This document shows, one piece after another, positions 1 to 6,280 of a stretch of DNA of 8,225 bases. Both the position numbers and the translations under genes were made by a program. The stretch is from assembly GCA_023394015.1 (NCBI GenBank), contig JAEXBL010000471.1, positions 1 to 8,225 on the forward strand. Reading direction: 5' to 3'. Numbering within the stretch: position 1 is the stretch's first letter; every line of letters starts with the position of its first letter. Origin of the DNA: Pseudomonadota bacterium. GTDB taxonomy: Bacteria; Pseudomonadota; Gammaproteobacteria; Burkholderiales; Burkholderiaceae_C. The notes beneath the pieces are model-generated. The model was not told the DNA's origin. It saw nothing but the letters and a program-made list of their open reading frames with translations, and searched no databases.

Positions 1-510
1 CGCTGCATCGAATGCCCGCCCATGGGTGGCGACACCATCTGGGTGAACATGGTCGAGGCCTACAAGAACCTGCCCGACGACATCAAGCAGAAGATCGACG
101 GCCTGCGTGCCCGCAGCAGCATCGAGCATTCCTTCGGCGCCGTGATGGAGCCCGAGAAGCGCCGCGCGCTGGCCGAGGCCAACCCGCCGGCCGAGCACCC
201 CGTGGTGCGCACCCATCCCGAAACCGGCGAGAAGGTGCTGAACGTGTGCAGCTTCACCACCCATTTCGTCAACTACCACACGCCGGAGAACGTGCGCTAC
301 GGGCTCGACAAGACGCCCGGGGCCAGCCACCTGCTCAACTACCTGCTGAGCCAGGCGTCGATCCCCGAGTACCAGGTCCGCTTCAGCTGGCAGCCCAACA
401 GCGTCGCCATCTGGGACAACCGCAGCACGCAGCACTACGCGGTGATGGATTACTGGCCCGCGCCGCGCAAGATGGAGCGCGCCGCCATCGTGGGCGATCG
501 GCCGTACTGA
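1..510 (+). CDS. TauD/TfdA-family 2-oxoglutarate dioxygenase (tauD1), 5'-truncated
   Basis: C-terminal 169 residues of an Fe(II)/2-oxoglutarate-dependent dioxygenase, open from the first base in frame 1. It aligns without gaps to residues 114-282 of the complete paralogue at 6365-7213, with about 69 % identity by hand count, so roughly 113 residues (about 340 bases) lie outside the window. The missing part would hold the proximal His-x-Asp iron ligands. The distal iron ligand His is visible at residue 145 of the fragment (motif STQHYAVMDY), followed by Arg156 and Arg160. In E. coli TauD the equivalent Arg pair contacts 2-oxoglutarate and the substrate anion. These enzymes couple oxidative decarboxylation of 2-oxoglutarate to succinate with hydroxylation of a substrate in the cytoplasm. 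The stop is 46 bp before BKACE1 on the same strand, so they probably form an operon. Substrate unknown; family assignment is firm. Confidence 0.93.
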   Translation, partial: RCIECPPMGGDTIWVNMVEAYKNLPDDIKQKIDGLRARSSIEHSFGAVMEPEKRRALAEANPPAEHPVVRTHPETGEKVLNVCSFTTHFVNYHTPENVRYGLDKTPGASHLLNYLLSQASIPEYQVRFSWQPNSVAIWDNRSTQHYAVMDYWPAPRKMERAAIVGDRPY

Positions 511-545
511 GGCGACGCCGCCACCGCCGCCCTTCGTCCACCCCT

Positions 546-556
546 GGAGACAAGCC
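546..556 (+). promoter_or_regulatory. Ribosome binding site of BKACE1
   Basis: GGAGA at 546-550 lies six bases before the ATG at 557. The block GGAGACAAGCCATGAA is identical, base for base, at the start of BKACE2 on the minus strand, which supports both chosen starts. A related GGAGACAA block precedes tauD2. Confidence 0.8.
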
Positions 557-1615
557 ATGAATTTTCTCGACGGTCACCTGTTCCCTGAAAACCAGGACCC
601 GCTGATCATCACCGCCGCCCCGTATGCGCCGGGCTGGCTGCCCTCGGACTTTCCCGAGGACATTCCGGTCACCATGGAAGAGCAGATCCAGAAGGCGGTG
701 GACTGCTACAACGCCGGCGCCACCGTGCTGCACCTGCACGTGCGCGAACTGGACGGCAAGGGCAGCAAGCGCCTGTCCATGTTCAACGAGCTGGTGGCGG
801 GCGTGCGCAAGGCCGTGCCCGAGATGATCATCCAGGTCGGCGGCTCGATCAGCTTCGCGCCCGAGAGCGAGGGCGAGGCCGCCAAGTGGCTGAGCGACGA
901 CACGCGCCACATGCTGGCCGAGCTGGAGCCGACGCCCGACCAGGTGACGGTGACGGTGAACACCTCGCAGATGAACGTCACCGACCACATGGAAGACGGC
1001 GACATCATCGGCACCTCGCGCGAGAACCCGCAGCTGTTCGACACCTACAAGGACATGATCGTCCCGGCCAATCCGCTGTGGGTCGAAGAGCACGTGCGGC
1101 GCCTCAGCGCGGCCGGCATCCAGAGCGCCTTCCAGTGCTACAACACCAACAGCTTCGAGTCGGTCGAGCGCCTCATCCGCCGCGGCTTCTACAAGGGCCC
1201 GCTGGTGATGAACTGGGTCGCCATCGGCGGCGGCATGGACACGCCCAGCATCTACAGCCTGGGCAACTTCCTGCGCGGCGTGCCCGATGGCGCCGTGGTC
1301 ACCGTCGAAAGCAACGTGCGCAACGTGCTGCCCGTCAACATGATGGGCATCGCCTGCGGGTTGCACGTGCGCTGCGGCACCGAGGACGTGCTGTGGAACC
1401 AGCGCCGCACGGCCAAGCAAAGCACCGTCAAGCAGATCGAGCAGCTGGTGCGCATCTCCGAGGAGTTCGGCCGCGACATCGCCACCGCCCAGCAGGCGCG
1501 CGAGATCTGCCGCATCGGCGTGTTCTACGACACCGCCGACGAGGCGCTGGCCGCCAACGGCTTTGCGCCCAACCGCAAGGGCGGCAACCAGGGTTACCTG
1601 CGCAAGTCGCGCTGA
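557..1615 (+). CDS. BKACE family (DUF849) beta-keto acid cleavage enzyme, copy 1
   Basis: 352 residues, a TIM-barrel enzyme of the beta-keto acid cleavage family (often annotated 3-keto-5-aminohexanoate cleavage protein). Characterised members use acetyl-CoA to cleave a beta-keto acid into acetoacetate and a new acyl-CoA, with a divalent metal, in the cytoplasm. The metal ligands are visible as His59 and His61 (VLHLHVRE) and Glu276, and the catalytic Arg272 and Asp277 sit in VRCGTED, matching Arg226/Glu230/Asp231 of Kce. A glycine/serine stretch (QVGGSIS, 93-99) follows. The N-terminal Glu14 of Kce has no counterpart: this subgroup reads ITAAPYAPGW there. The protein is also about 75 residues longer than Kce (about 275). 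Substrate is therefore probably not 3-keto-5-aminohexanoate. It follows tauD1 by 46 bp and ends at an intrinsic terminator. About 78 % identical to the copy at 3885-4949. Confidence 0.95.
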   Translation: MNFLDGHLFPENQDPLIITAAPYAPGWLPSDFPEDIPVTMEEQIQKAVDCYNAGATVLHLHVRELDGKGSKRLSMFNELVAGVRKAVPEMIIQVGGSISFAPESEGEAAKWLSDDTRHMLAELEPTPDQVTVTVNTSQMNVTDHMEDGDIIGTSRENPQLFDTYKDMIVPANPLWVEEHVRRLSAAGIQSAFQCYNTNSFESVERLIRRGFYKGPLVMNWVAIGGGMDTPSIYSLGNFLRGVPDGAVVTVESNVRNVLPVNMMGIACGLHVRCGTEDVLWNQRRTAKQSTVKQIEQLVRISEEFGRDIATAQQAREICRIGVFYDTADEALAANGFAPNRKGGNQGYLRKSR

Positions 1616-1622
1616 GTCGACC

Positions 1623-1647
1623 GGCCCGTTGAGGGCCATTTTTTTTT
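1623..1647 (+). terminator. Intrinsic terminator after BKACE1
   Basis: GGCCC (1623-1627), a five-base loop, GGGCC (1633-1637), then A and nine T residues (1639-1647): a short but typical rho-independent terminator eight bases after the BKACE1 stop. It separates tauD1-BKACE1 from the regulator downstream. The flanks can pair alternatively: CCGGCC at 1621-1626 with GGCCGG at 1648-1653, and GCCGGC at 1649-1654 with GCCGGC at 1665-1670. Confidence 0.8.
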
Positions 1648-1682
1648 GGCCGGCAGTTCCCGTTGCCGGCGCCTGAGACTGG

Positions 1683-1687
1683 GGAGG
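1683..1687 (+). promoter_or_regulatory. Ribosome binding site that fixes the araC1 start
   Basis: GGAGG nine bases before the ATG at 1697. This favours ATG 1697 over the in-frame TTG at 1646, which would overlap the terminator T-tract, and over a second ATG at 1706. Confidence 0.75.
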
Positions 1688-1696
1688 TGTCCCGCC

Positions 1697-2704
1697 ATGG
1701 CCCCCATGGTTCGCGCGGCCTGCCTGACCAACTACGACGCCGTGGCCCGCAGCGCGGGCCTGAACCCCGTGGCCATGCTGCTCGACGTGGCCCTGAGCCC
1801 CCGCGTGCTGCGGTCGCCCGACTGGATGATCCCGGTCGACAAGGTGGGCCGCCTGCTGGAGAACTCGGCGCGCCAGTCGGGCAACGAGAGCTTTGGCCTG
1901 TGCATGGCGAGCACGCGGCTGCTGTCCAACCTGGGGCCGGTGGGCCTGCTGATCCGCGACCAGGAAACCCTGCGCGACGCGCTGCACCTGCTGGTGCGCC
2001 ACCTCACGGTGCTGAACGGCGCGCTGGCCCTGTCGGTGGAAGAGAGCGGCGCCGTCGCCGTGATCCGCGGGCACCTGCTGGCGGGCGGCACGGGCGAGCC
2101 CACGCGGCAGCGCGTGGAGCTGGCGCTGGGCGTGATCGTGCGGGCCATCCGCCAGGTGATCGGCCACGACTGGCGCCCGCTTCAGGTCTGCTTCGAGCAC
2201 AGCGCGCCGCGCGACCTGACGATGCACCACAGGCTGCTGGGCCAGGCGCTGAGGTTCGATCAGGACTTCAACGGCATCATCTGCAGCCAGGCCGACCTGG
2301 ACCGGCGCAACGAGCTGGCCGATCCCGCCATGGTGCGCTATGCGCAGCAGCTGCTGGAAGCCACCGCGCCGGGTGGCCATGACGACATGGTGGAGCTCGT
2401 TCGCCGCGCCGTCGTGCTGCTGATGCCCAGTGGCTGCTGCGGCATCGAGCAGGTGGCCGAGCACCTGGGCGTGGCCCCGCGCACCGTGCAGCGGCGCCTG
2501 CTGGCCGGCGGCCAGCCCTTCTCCGGGCTGGTCAACCACATCCGGCGCGAACTCGCCATCCGCTACGTGAACGAAAGCCGCGTGTCCCTCACCGAAGTGG
2601 CCGCGCTGCTGGGCTTTCAGGCCACCAGCAGCTTTTCACGCTGGTACCGCGCGCAGTTCGGCCACAGTGCGCAGCAGGCGCGTGCGTCGATGCTGGCGGC
2701 ATAA
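1697..2704 (+). CDS. AraC-family transcriptional regulator (OruR-like), araC1
   Basis: 335 residues, usual length for the AraC subgroup with an N-terminal arabinose-binding-like domain (about 1-215, beginning MVRAACLTNY) and a C-terminal double helix-turn-helix domain. The first helix-turn-helix is near 249-270 (EQVAEHLGVAPRTVQRRL). The second is near 297-320 and ends in the AraC-typical SSFSRWYRAQFG. Such proteins bind DNA in the cytoplasm, usually activating neighbouring catabolic operons in response to a small molecule. Its neighbours suggest control of tauD1-BKACE1, but that is inference. It lies after the BKACE1 terminator with under 50 bp before its start and no clear promoter there, so its promoter may lie inside BKACE1 or it may depend on readthrough. 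About half of its first 110 residues match araC2 (hand count, ungapped). Its stop codon overlaps the A-tract of the convergent terminator. Confidence 0.92.
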   Translation: MAPMVRAACLTNYDAVARSAGLNPVAMLLDVALSPRVLRSPDWMIPVDKVGRLLENSARQSGNESFGLCMASTRLLSNLGPVGLLIRDQETLRDALHLLVRHLTVLNGALALSVEESGAVAVIRGHLLAGGTGEPTRQRVELALGVIVRAIRQVIGHDWRPLQVCFEHSAPRDLTMHHRLLGQALRFDQDFNGIICSQADLDRRNELADPAMVRYAQQLLEATAPGGHDDMVELVRRAVVLLMPSGCCGIEQVAEHLGVAPRTVQRRLLAGGQPFSGLVNHIRRELAIRYVNESRVSLTEVAALLGFQATSSFSRWYRAQFGHSAQQARASMLAA

Positions 2705-2732
2705 AAAAACGCGGACAGCTTGGCTGTCCGCG
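2703..2732 (-). terminator. Intrinsic terminator of the minus-strand unit (Bug gene end)
   Basis: A perfect 10-bp stem, CGCGGACAGC (2710-2719) with GCTGTCCGCG (2723-2732) and a three-base loop, followed on the minus strand by seven T residues (plus-strand A-tract 2703-2709). It is 37 bp beyond the Bug stop codon. The stem could also slow plus-strand transcription from araC1, but there is no T-tract on that side. Confidence 0.9.
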
Positions 2733-2769
2733 TACCCTCCCTGGGTAAAAAACTCCAGCTTTGAATGCG

Positions 2770-3759
2770 TCAGTCCACCGAGATGTTGGAATCCTTGGCA
2801 ATGGACGCCCAGGTGTTCACATCCTTGGCGATGATGGCCTTGAACTCGTCCGGCGAGATCGACGGTGGCGGTTCCAGGTTCAGGCCGGCAATGCGCTTTT
2901 TCATCGCATCGGACTTCTGGATCTTGTTGATTTCCGTGTTCAGGCGCTGAAGAATCGCCGGCGGCAGCTTGGCCGGGCCGAACACGCCGAACCAGCCCAC
3001 GGCGTCGAAGGGGTAGCCCTGCTCGCCCATGGGCGCCACGTCGGGCGTGCGCGGCACGCGGTTGTTGCCGCTGATGGCGATGGCCTTGATGCGCTTGGTC
3101 TCCAGCATCGGCACCGGCGTGCCGGGGTCGGTCTAGCCGAAAGGCAGGATGCCCGACACCAGCTCGTTGACGATCTGCGGCGTGGACTTGTAGGGCACGT
3201 GCGCCATCTCCAGCCCGGCGTTCTTTTTCAGCCACTCCATGGTCAGCTGCCCCGACGAGCCCACGCCCCAGGTGCCGTAGCTGTACTTGTTGGGGTTGGC
3301 CTTGACGTAGGCCACCAGTTCCTTCAGGTTGTTGACCGGCACGTCCTTGTTCACCAGCAGCAGGATGCCGCCGGCGGCCGTCTGGGCGATCGGCGCCAGG
3401 TCCTTCACCGGGTCGTACGACATCTTCTTCAGCACCGCGGGTGCCACGGCGACGAAGGAGGCGTTGGAATACAGCAGCGTGTAGCCGTCGGGCTTGGCGC
3501 GCGCCACGGCGGAGCCGGCCAGCATGCCGGTGCCGCCGGGCTTGTTGTCCACCACCACGGGCTGCTTGAGCACGGCACTGAGCTGCTGCGCCATCTCGCG
3601 CGCAGCCAGGTCGACGCCGGAGCCGGCGGCCGAAGCGACGATCACGGTGATCGGGCGGCTGGGCCAGACATCGCCCGACTGCGCATGGGCTGCCAGGGGG
3701 GTGACGGCGGCCATCAACAGGGCCAGGGTCAAGCGGCGCTTGAAAAGAGGGGGTTTCAC
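2770..3759 (-). pseudogene. Bug/TctC-type tripartite tricarboxylate transporter solute-binding protein, interrupted by an in-frame amber codon
   Basis: Reading from GTG at 3759 (AAGGAG nine bases upstream) to TGA at 2770-2772 gives 330 codons, the normal size of Bug periplasmic binding proteins. The start has a signal peptide: basic MKPPLFKRR, a hydrophobic core, and an AHA cleavage site after residue 26. Family motifs follow: WPSRPITVIVASAAGSG, VVVDNKPGGTGMLAGSAVA, KPDGYTLL and VPYKSTPQIVNELVSG. Codon 209 is TAG (minus strand 3135-3133), probably a changed TGG (Trp) or CAG (Gln). The frame then continues with no shift through recognisable Bug sequence (ETKRIKAIAISG, the VGWFGVFGP region) to a normal end. 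Translation would stop after 208 residues and lose most of the second lobe, so the product is likely inactive unless the codon is suppressed or is a sequencing error. Bug proteins bind carboxylates and similar anions in the periplasm; no TctA/TctB membrane genes are present. It is 125 bp downstream of BKACE2, same strand. Confidence 0.85.
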
Positions 3760-3768
3760 GATGGATGT

Positions 3769-3774
3769 CTCCTT
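3769..3774 (-). promoter_or_regulatory. Ribosome binding site supporting a GTG start for the Bug gene
   Basis: AAGGAG on the minus strand, nine bases before the GTG at 3759-3757. There is no ATG in frame near the beginning of the signal peptide, so the Shine-Dalgarno sequence decides the start. The intact start region argues that the gene was functional recently. Confidence 0.75.
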
Positions 3775-3832
3775 GAGGGCTTTGTTTTGAAAAGGGTGGG
3801 ACGGCGCTTGCTGGCGCTTGGCCATCAAGCGG

Positions 3833-3863
3833 CCGTGCCGGACCGCCGCAGCGGTCGGCACGG
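3833..3863 (-). other. Hairpin between BKACE2 and the Bug gene
   Basis: CCGTGCC (3833-3839), a bulged G, GACCGC (3841-3846), a four-base loop, then GCGGTC (3851-3856) and GGCACGG (3857-3863): a 13-bp stem with one bulge. No T-tract follows on the minus strand, so it is not a typical intrinsic terminator. In the BKACE2-Bug transcript it could stabilise one half of the mRNA or set the ratio of the two products; that role is inference. Confidence 0.6.
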
Positions 3864-3884
3864 TTGGCCCCGGTTGGGGGTGTG

Positions 3885-4949
3885 TCAGTCCATGTTCGGC
3901 TTGCGCAGGAAGCCCTGGTGGCCGCCCTTGCGGTTGGGGGCGAAGCCGTTGGCTTCCAGCGTTTCTTCCACGGTGTCGTAGAACACGCCGATCTTGCAGA
4001 TTTCGCGCGCCTGCTTGGCGGTGGCGATGGGGCGGCCAAACTCGCCGGCGATGCGCACCAGCTGCTGGATCTGCTCCACCGAGGTGGCCTTGCCCGAGCG
4101 GTCCTGCTTCCACAGCACGTCCTCGATGCCGCAGCGCACGTGCAGGCCCAGGGCCATGCCGATCATGTTGATCGGCAGCACGTTCAGCACCGAGCTTTCC
4201 ACCGTCACCACCGCGCCATCGGGCACGGCGCGCAGCATGTTGGCCAGGTTGTAGATGTTGGCCTGGTCCATGCCGCCGCTGATGGCCACCCAGTTCATGA
4301 CCAGCGGGCCCTTGTAGACACCGCGGCGGATCATGCGCTCGATGGTCTCGAAGCTGTTGATGTTGTAGACCTGAAACTCGCTCTGGATGCCGGCGGCGGA
4401 AAGGCGGCGGATGTGCTCCTCGACAAAGCTGGGGTTCGAGGGCACGATCATGTCGCGGTAGGTGTTGTACAGGTGCGGGAAGCCGCGCGACACGCCCTTG
4501 AAGTCGTCCACGCCGGCGTGCTCGGTCACGTTCATCTGCGTGGTGTTCACCGTGACGGTGACCTGGTCGGGCTTGGGGTCCAGCTCGGCCAGCATGTGGC
4601 GCGTGTCGTCGCTCAGCCACTTGGCTTCGCCGTCGGGGCCTTCCGGCGCAAAGCTGATCGAGCCGCCGACCTGGATGATCATCTCGGGCACGGCCTTGCG
4701 CACGCCAGCGATCAGCTCGTTGAACATCGACAGGCGCTTGCTGCCGCGGCCGTCGGGCTCGCGCACGTGCAGGTGCAGCACGGTGGCGCCGGCTTCGTAG
4801 CAGTCCACCGCCTTCTGGATCTGCTCTTCCATGGTCACCGGAATGTCCTCCGGGAAGTCGGCGGGAATCCAGCCCGGCGCGTAAGGCGCGGCGGTGATGA
4901 TCAGCGGATCCTGGTTCTCGGGGTAAAGGTGGCCGTCAAGAAAGTTCAT
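3885..4949 (-). CDS. BKACE family (DUF849) beta-keto acid cleavage enzyme, copy 2
   Basis: 354 residues from ATG at 4949, with GGAGA six bases upstream. Paralogue of the enzyme at 557-1615: about 275 of 352 positions identical, hand-counted without gaps. All visible catalytic features are kept: His59 and His61 (VLHLHVRE) as metal ligands, and Arg272, Glu276 and Asp277 in VRCGIED. The Kce Glu14 equivalent is again absent (PYAPGW). Differences cluster at residues 103-109, 143-163 and 281-290, outside the metal site, which may mean a different substrate or relaxed loops. Expected reaction: beta-keto acid plus acetyl-CoA to acetoacetate plus a new acyl-CoA, in the cytoplasm. The AraC gene lies 206 bp upstream on the same strand and the Bug gene follows downstream. 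An in-frame ATG at 5024 exists, but that extension lies in the repeat region and lacks homology to copy 1. Confidence 0.95.
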   Translation of the reverse strand: MNFLDGHLYPENQDPLIITAAPYAPGWIPADFPEDIPVTMEEQIQKAVDCYEAGATVLHLHVREPDGRGSKRLSMFNELIAGVRKAVPEMIIQVGGSISFAPEGPDGEAKWLSDDTRHMLAELDPKPDQVTVTVNTTQMNVTEHAGVDDFKGVSRGFPHLYNTYRDMIVPSNPSFVEEHIRRLSAAGIQSEFQVYNINSFETIERMIRRGVYKGPLVMNWVAISGGMDQANIYNLANMLRAVPDGAVVTVESSVLNVLPINMIGMALGLHVRCGIEDVLWKQDRSGKATSVEQIQQLVRIAGEFGRPIATAKQAREICKIGVFYDTVEETLEANGFAPNRKGGHQGFLRKPNMD

Positions 4950-4971
4950 GGCTTGTCTCCTGGTTGGGGTC

Positions 4972-5018
4972 GTGGGTAGTGGCTGGCTTCGCCCGGCAGG
5001 CGCACCAGCGCTTGGACA
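4972..5018 (-). repeat. 47-bp inverted repeat, copy upstream of BKACE2
   Basis: The reverse complement of these 47 bases equals bases 8179-8225 exactly, by direct comparison. The match ends at 5018/8179, where the sequences diverge, and runs to the last base of the window, so its true far end is unknown. It begins 23 bases upstream of the BKACE2 ATG, in non-coding sequence. Confidence 0.9.
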
Positions 5019-5093
5019 CGCCATGGTTGCGCATCACCCCAAGTTCGGCTTGATAAAACGCGCCACCCGCTTGACTATTCGCGACGTGCGCCC

Positions 5094-5110
5094 GCGCGCC
5101 GCCGGCGCGC
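5094..5110. other. GC-rich hairpin in the araC2-BKACE2 gap
   Basis: GCGCGCC (5094-5100), GCC loop, GGCGCGC (5104-5110), a perfect 7-bp stem. A 10-base palindrome CTTGCGCAAG lies at 5118-5127. No T-tract follows on either strand, so it may mark the end of the araC2 message only weakly. No convincing promoter for BKACE2 is visible in the 206-bp gap, and no coding sequence was recognised there. Confidence 0.4.
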
Positions 5111-5155
5111 TCAAGGACTTGCGCAAGCGCGCCGTCCGCTCGCCCCCGGGGCGCT

Positions 5156-6178
5156 TCAGCGCGGCTTGTCGGGGTGGTGCAAAGAGGCCGTGCCGTTGCG
5201 GCGCCACAGCTCCGGCGGGCAGCCGAACTGGGCGCCGAACCAGCGGGTGAACGCGCTCTGGCTGCTGTAGCCCAGCATGGCGGCAATGTCGCCCAGCGAG
5301 TGGCGCGGGTTGCTCAGGTAGCGCCCGGCCAGATCGCGCCGCACCTCGTTGAGCAGTTGCTTGAACGTGACCCCTTCGGCATCCAGTGCGCGCTGCAGGG
5401 TCCTGACACTCCAGCCCAGCCCTTGCGCAATGGCCTTGCAGTTGGCCCGGCCGACCGGCAGCATCAGGTAGATGGCCTTGCGCACGACCTGCTCCATCGA
5501 GCGCTGATGGGACGGTGATTCAGCCGCCAGCATGCGCCGGGCGTAGTCTGCCAGCCTCGGGTCGGCACCGGGATTGGCCACGTCCAGGTCTTCGGCGCGG
5601 CACACCAGGCCGTTGAAGGCGGCGTCGAACTCGACGCGGCACTTGAAGAAATGGCGATGAAACTCGGTGCTGGCCGGCGCGCGGTGCACGAAGTTGGCGC
5701 TGATTGGGCGCCAGCGCTCACCCAGCAAGGCCTCGCCCATGCGGTACAGCACGCCGATCGCCAGCTCGATGGACTGCGTGCCGGGCGCGGGCGTCACCAG
5801 CTCTTCGCGCAGGATGACCAGGGGGCCTTGTTCCTCGACATGGATGGCCAGCCGCTCGTTGAGCAAGTGCAGGTGCTCCACCAGGGTCAGCAGCACCTCG
5901 CGCAGCGTGGGCTGGTGCATGAGCAGCAGGCCGATGACGCCGAAATTGGACAACTGCCGCCGGGCCGCCATGCGCAGGCCCACGGACTCGCAGCCCGAGG
6001 CCCGGGCGGCGTCCTCCAACACGCGGCCAGCCCGGATGGCGTCGATCAAATGATCGGGGTGCCGCAGCACCTGCGCGCTGAAACCAGCCTGGCGCAGCAG
6101 GGCGTCGGGATCGCAGCCCAGCTCGCTCACCACTTCCGAGAAGTTGGTCAGCGCGGCCGCACGAACCAGTGCCGTCAT
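5156..6178 (-). CDS. AraC-family transcriptional regulator (OruR-like), araC2
   Basis: 340 residues from ATG at 6178 to TGA at 5156-5158. It has an N-terminal arabinose-binding-like domain (about 1-215, starting MTALVRAAALTNF) and a C-terminal AraC DNA-binding domain with helix-turn-helix motifs near 246-267 (CKAIAQGLGWSVRTLQRAL) and 294-319 (IAAMLGYSSQSAFTRWFGAQFG). The start was chosen because araC1 begins at the same alignment position; an upstream ATG near 6230 would add only unrelated residues, and the Shine-Dalgarno here is weak (AGGGA). It is transcribed divergently from tauD2 across a 186-bp region and lies upstream of BKACE2 on the same strand. That placement fits a local activator of both arms, which is inference. 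The reading frame stays open far upstream, antisense to tauD2, but that is a high-GC artefact. Confidence 0.93.
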   Translation of the reverse strand: MTALVRAAALTNFSEVVSELGCDPDALLRQAGFSAQVLRHPDHLIDAIRAGRVLEDAARASGCESVGLRMAARRQLSNFGVIGLLLMHQPTLREVLLTLVEHLHLLNERLAIHVEEQGPLVILREELVTPAPGTQSIELAIGVLYRMGEALLGERWRPISANFVHRAPASTEFHRHFFKCRVEFDAAFNGLVCRAEDLDVANPGADPRLADYARRMLAAESPSHQRSMEQVVRKAIYLMLPVGRANCKAIAQGLGWSVRTLQRALDAEGVTFKQLLNEVRRDLAGRYLSNPRHSLGDIAAMLGYSSQSAFTRWFGAQFGCPPELWRRNGTASLHHPDKPR

Positions 6179-6209
6179 GCGTATTTTCCCTAGGTAAGGC
6201 CTGGCATCA

Positions 6210-6237
6210 AATGTACACGAGCTGGCGTGCATTGCAA
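6210..6237 (-). promoter_or_regulatory. Candidate sigma-70 promoter of araC2
   Basis: On the minus strand TTGCAA (6237-6232) and TACATT (6215-6210) are 16 bases apart, each matching four of six consensus bases. The -10 box is 31 bases before the araC2 ATG, which gives a short leader. By-eye call only. Confidence 0.35.
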
Positions 6238-6264
6238 AAGCCAAGCGCAAAACCGCCCCTACAG

Positions 6265-6280
6265 TTGTGACACAGATCAA
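6265..6280 (+). promoter_or_regulatory. CRP-like half-palindrome upstream of tauD2
   Basis: TTGTGACACAGATCAA: a perfect TGTGA half-site, six bases, then TCAA in place of TCACA. It resembles a CRP/FNR-superfamily site, and its position upstream of the tauD2 start would suit catabolite or oxygen control. The second half-site is imperfect, so this is a weak call. Confidence 0.25.

Noticed and set aside
1646..1696. Earlier TTG start for araC1
   Set aside because: It lies in the terminator T-tract and lacks a Shine-Dalgarno; GGAGG is correctly placed for ATG 1697.
383..2539. Very long open reading frame on the minus strand opposite BKACE1 and araC1
   Set aside because: It is antisense to two clearly recognised genes and reads as a His/Ala/Gln/Arg-rich low-complexity product, the usual result of third-position G/C bias. 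No start signal or family similarity.
2761..3981. Long plus-strand open frame opposite the Bug gene
   Set aside because: Shadow of the Bug gene with biased composition (His, Gly, Val, Arg); no recognisable domain.
3133..4620. Minus-strand frame joining the end of the Bug gene to a frame inside BKACE2, as if one 495-residue protein
   Set aside because: Its second half is the real Bug frame, but its first half is an out-of-frame reading of BKACE2. The signal peptide and Shine-Dalgarno at 3759-3774 mark the true start.
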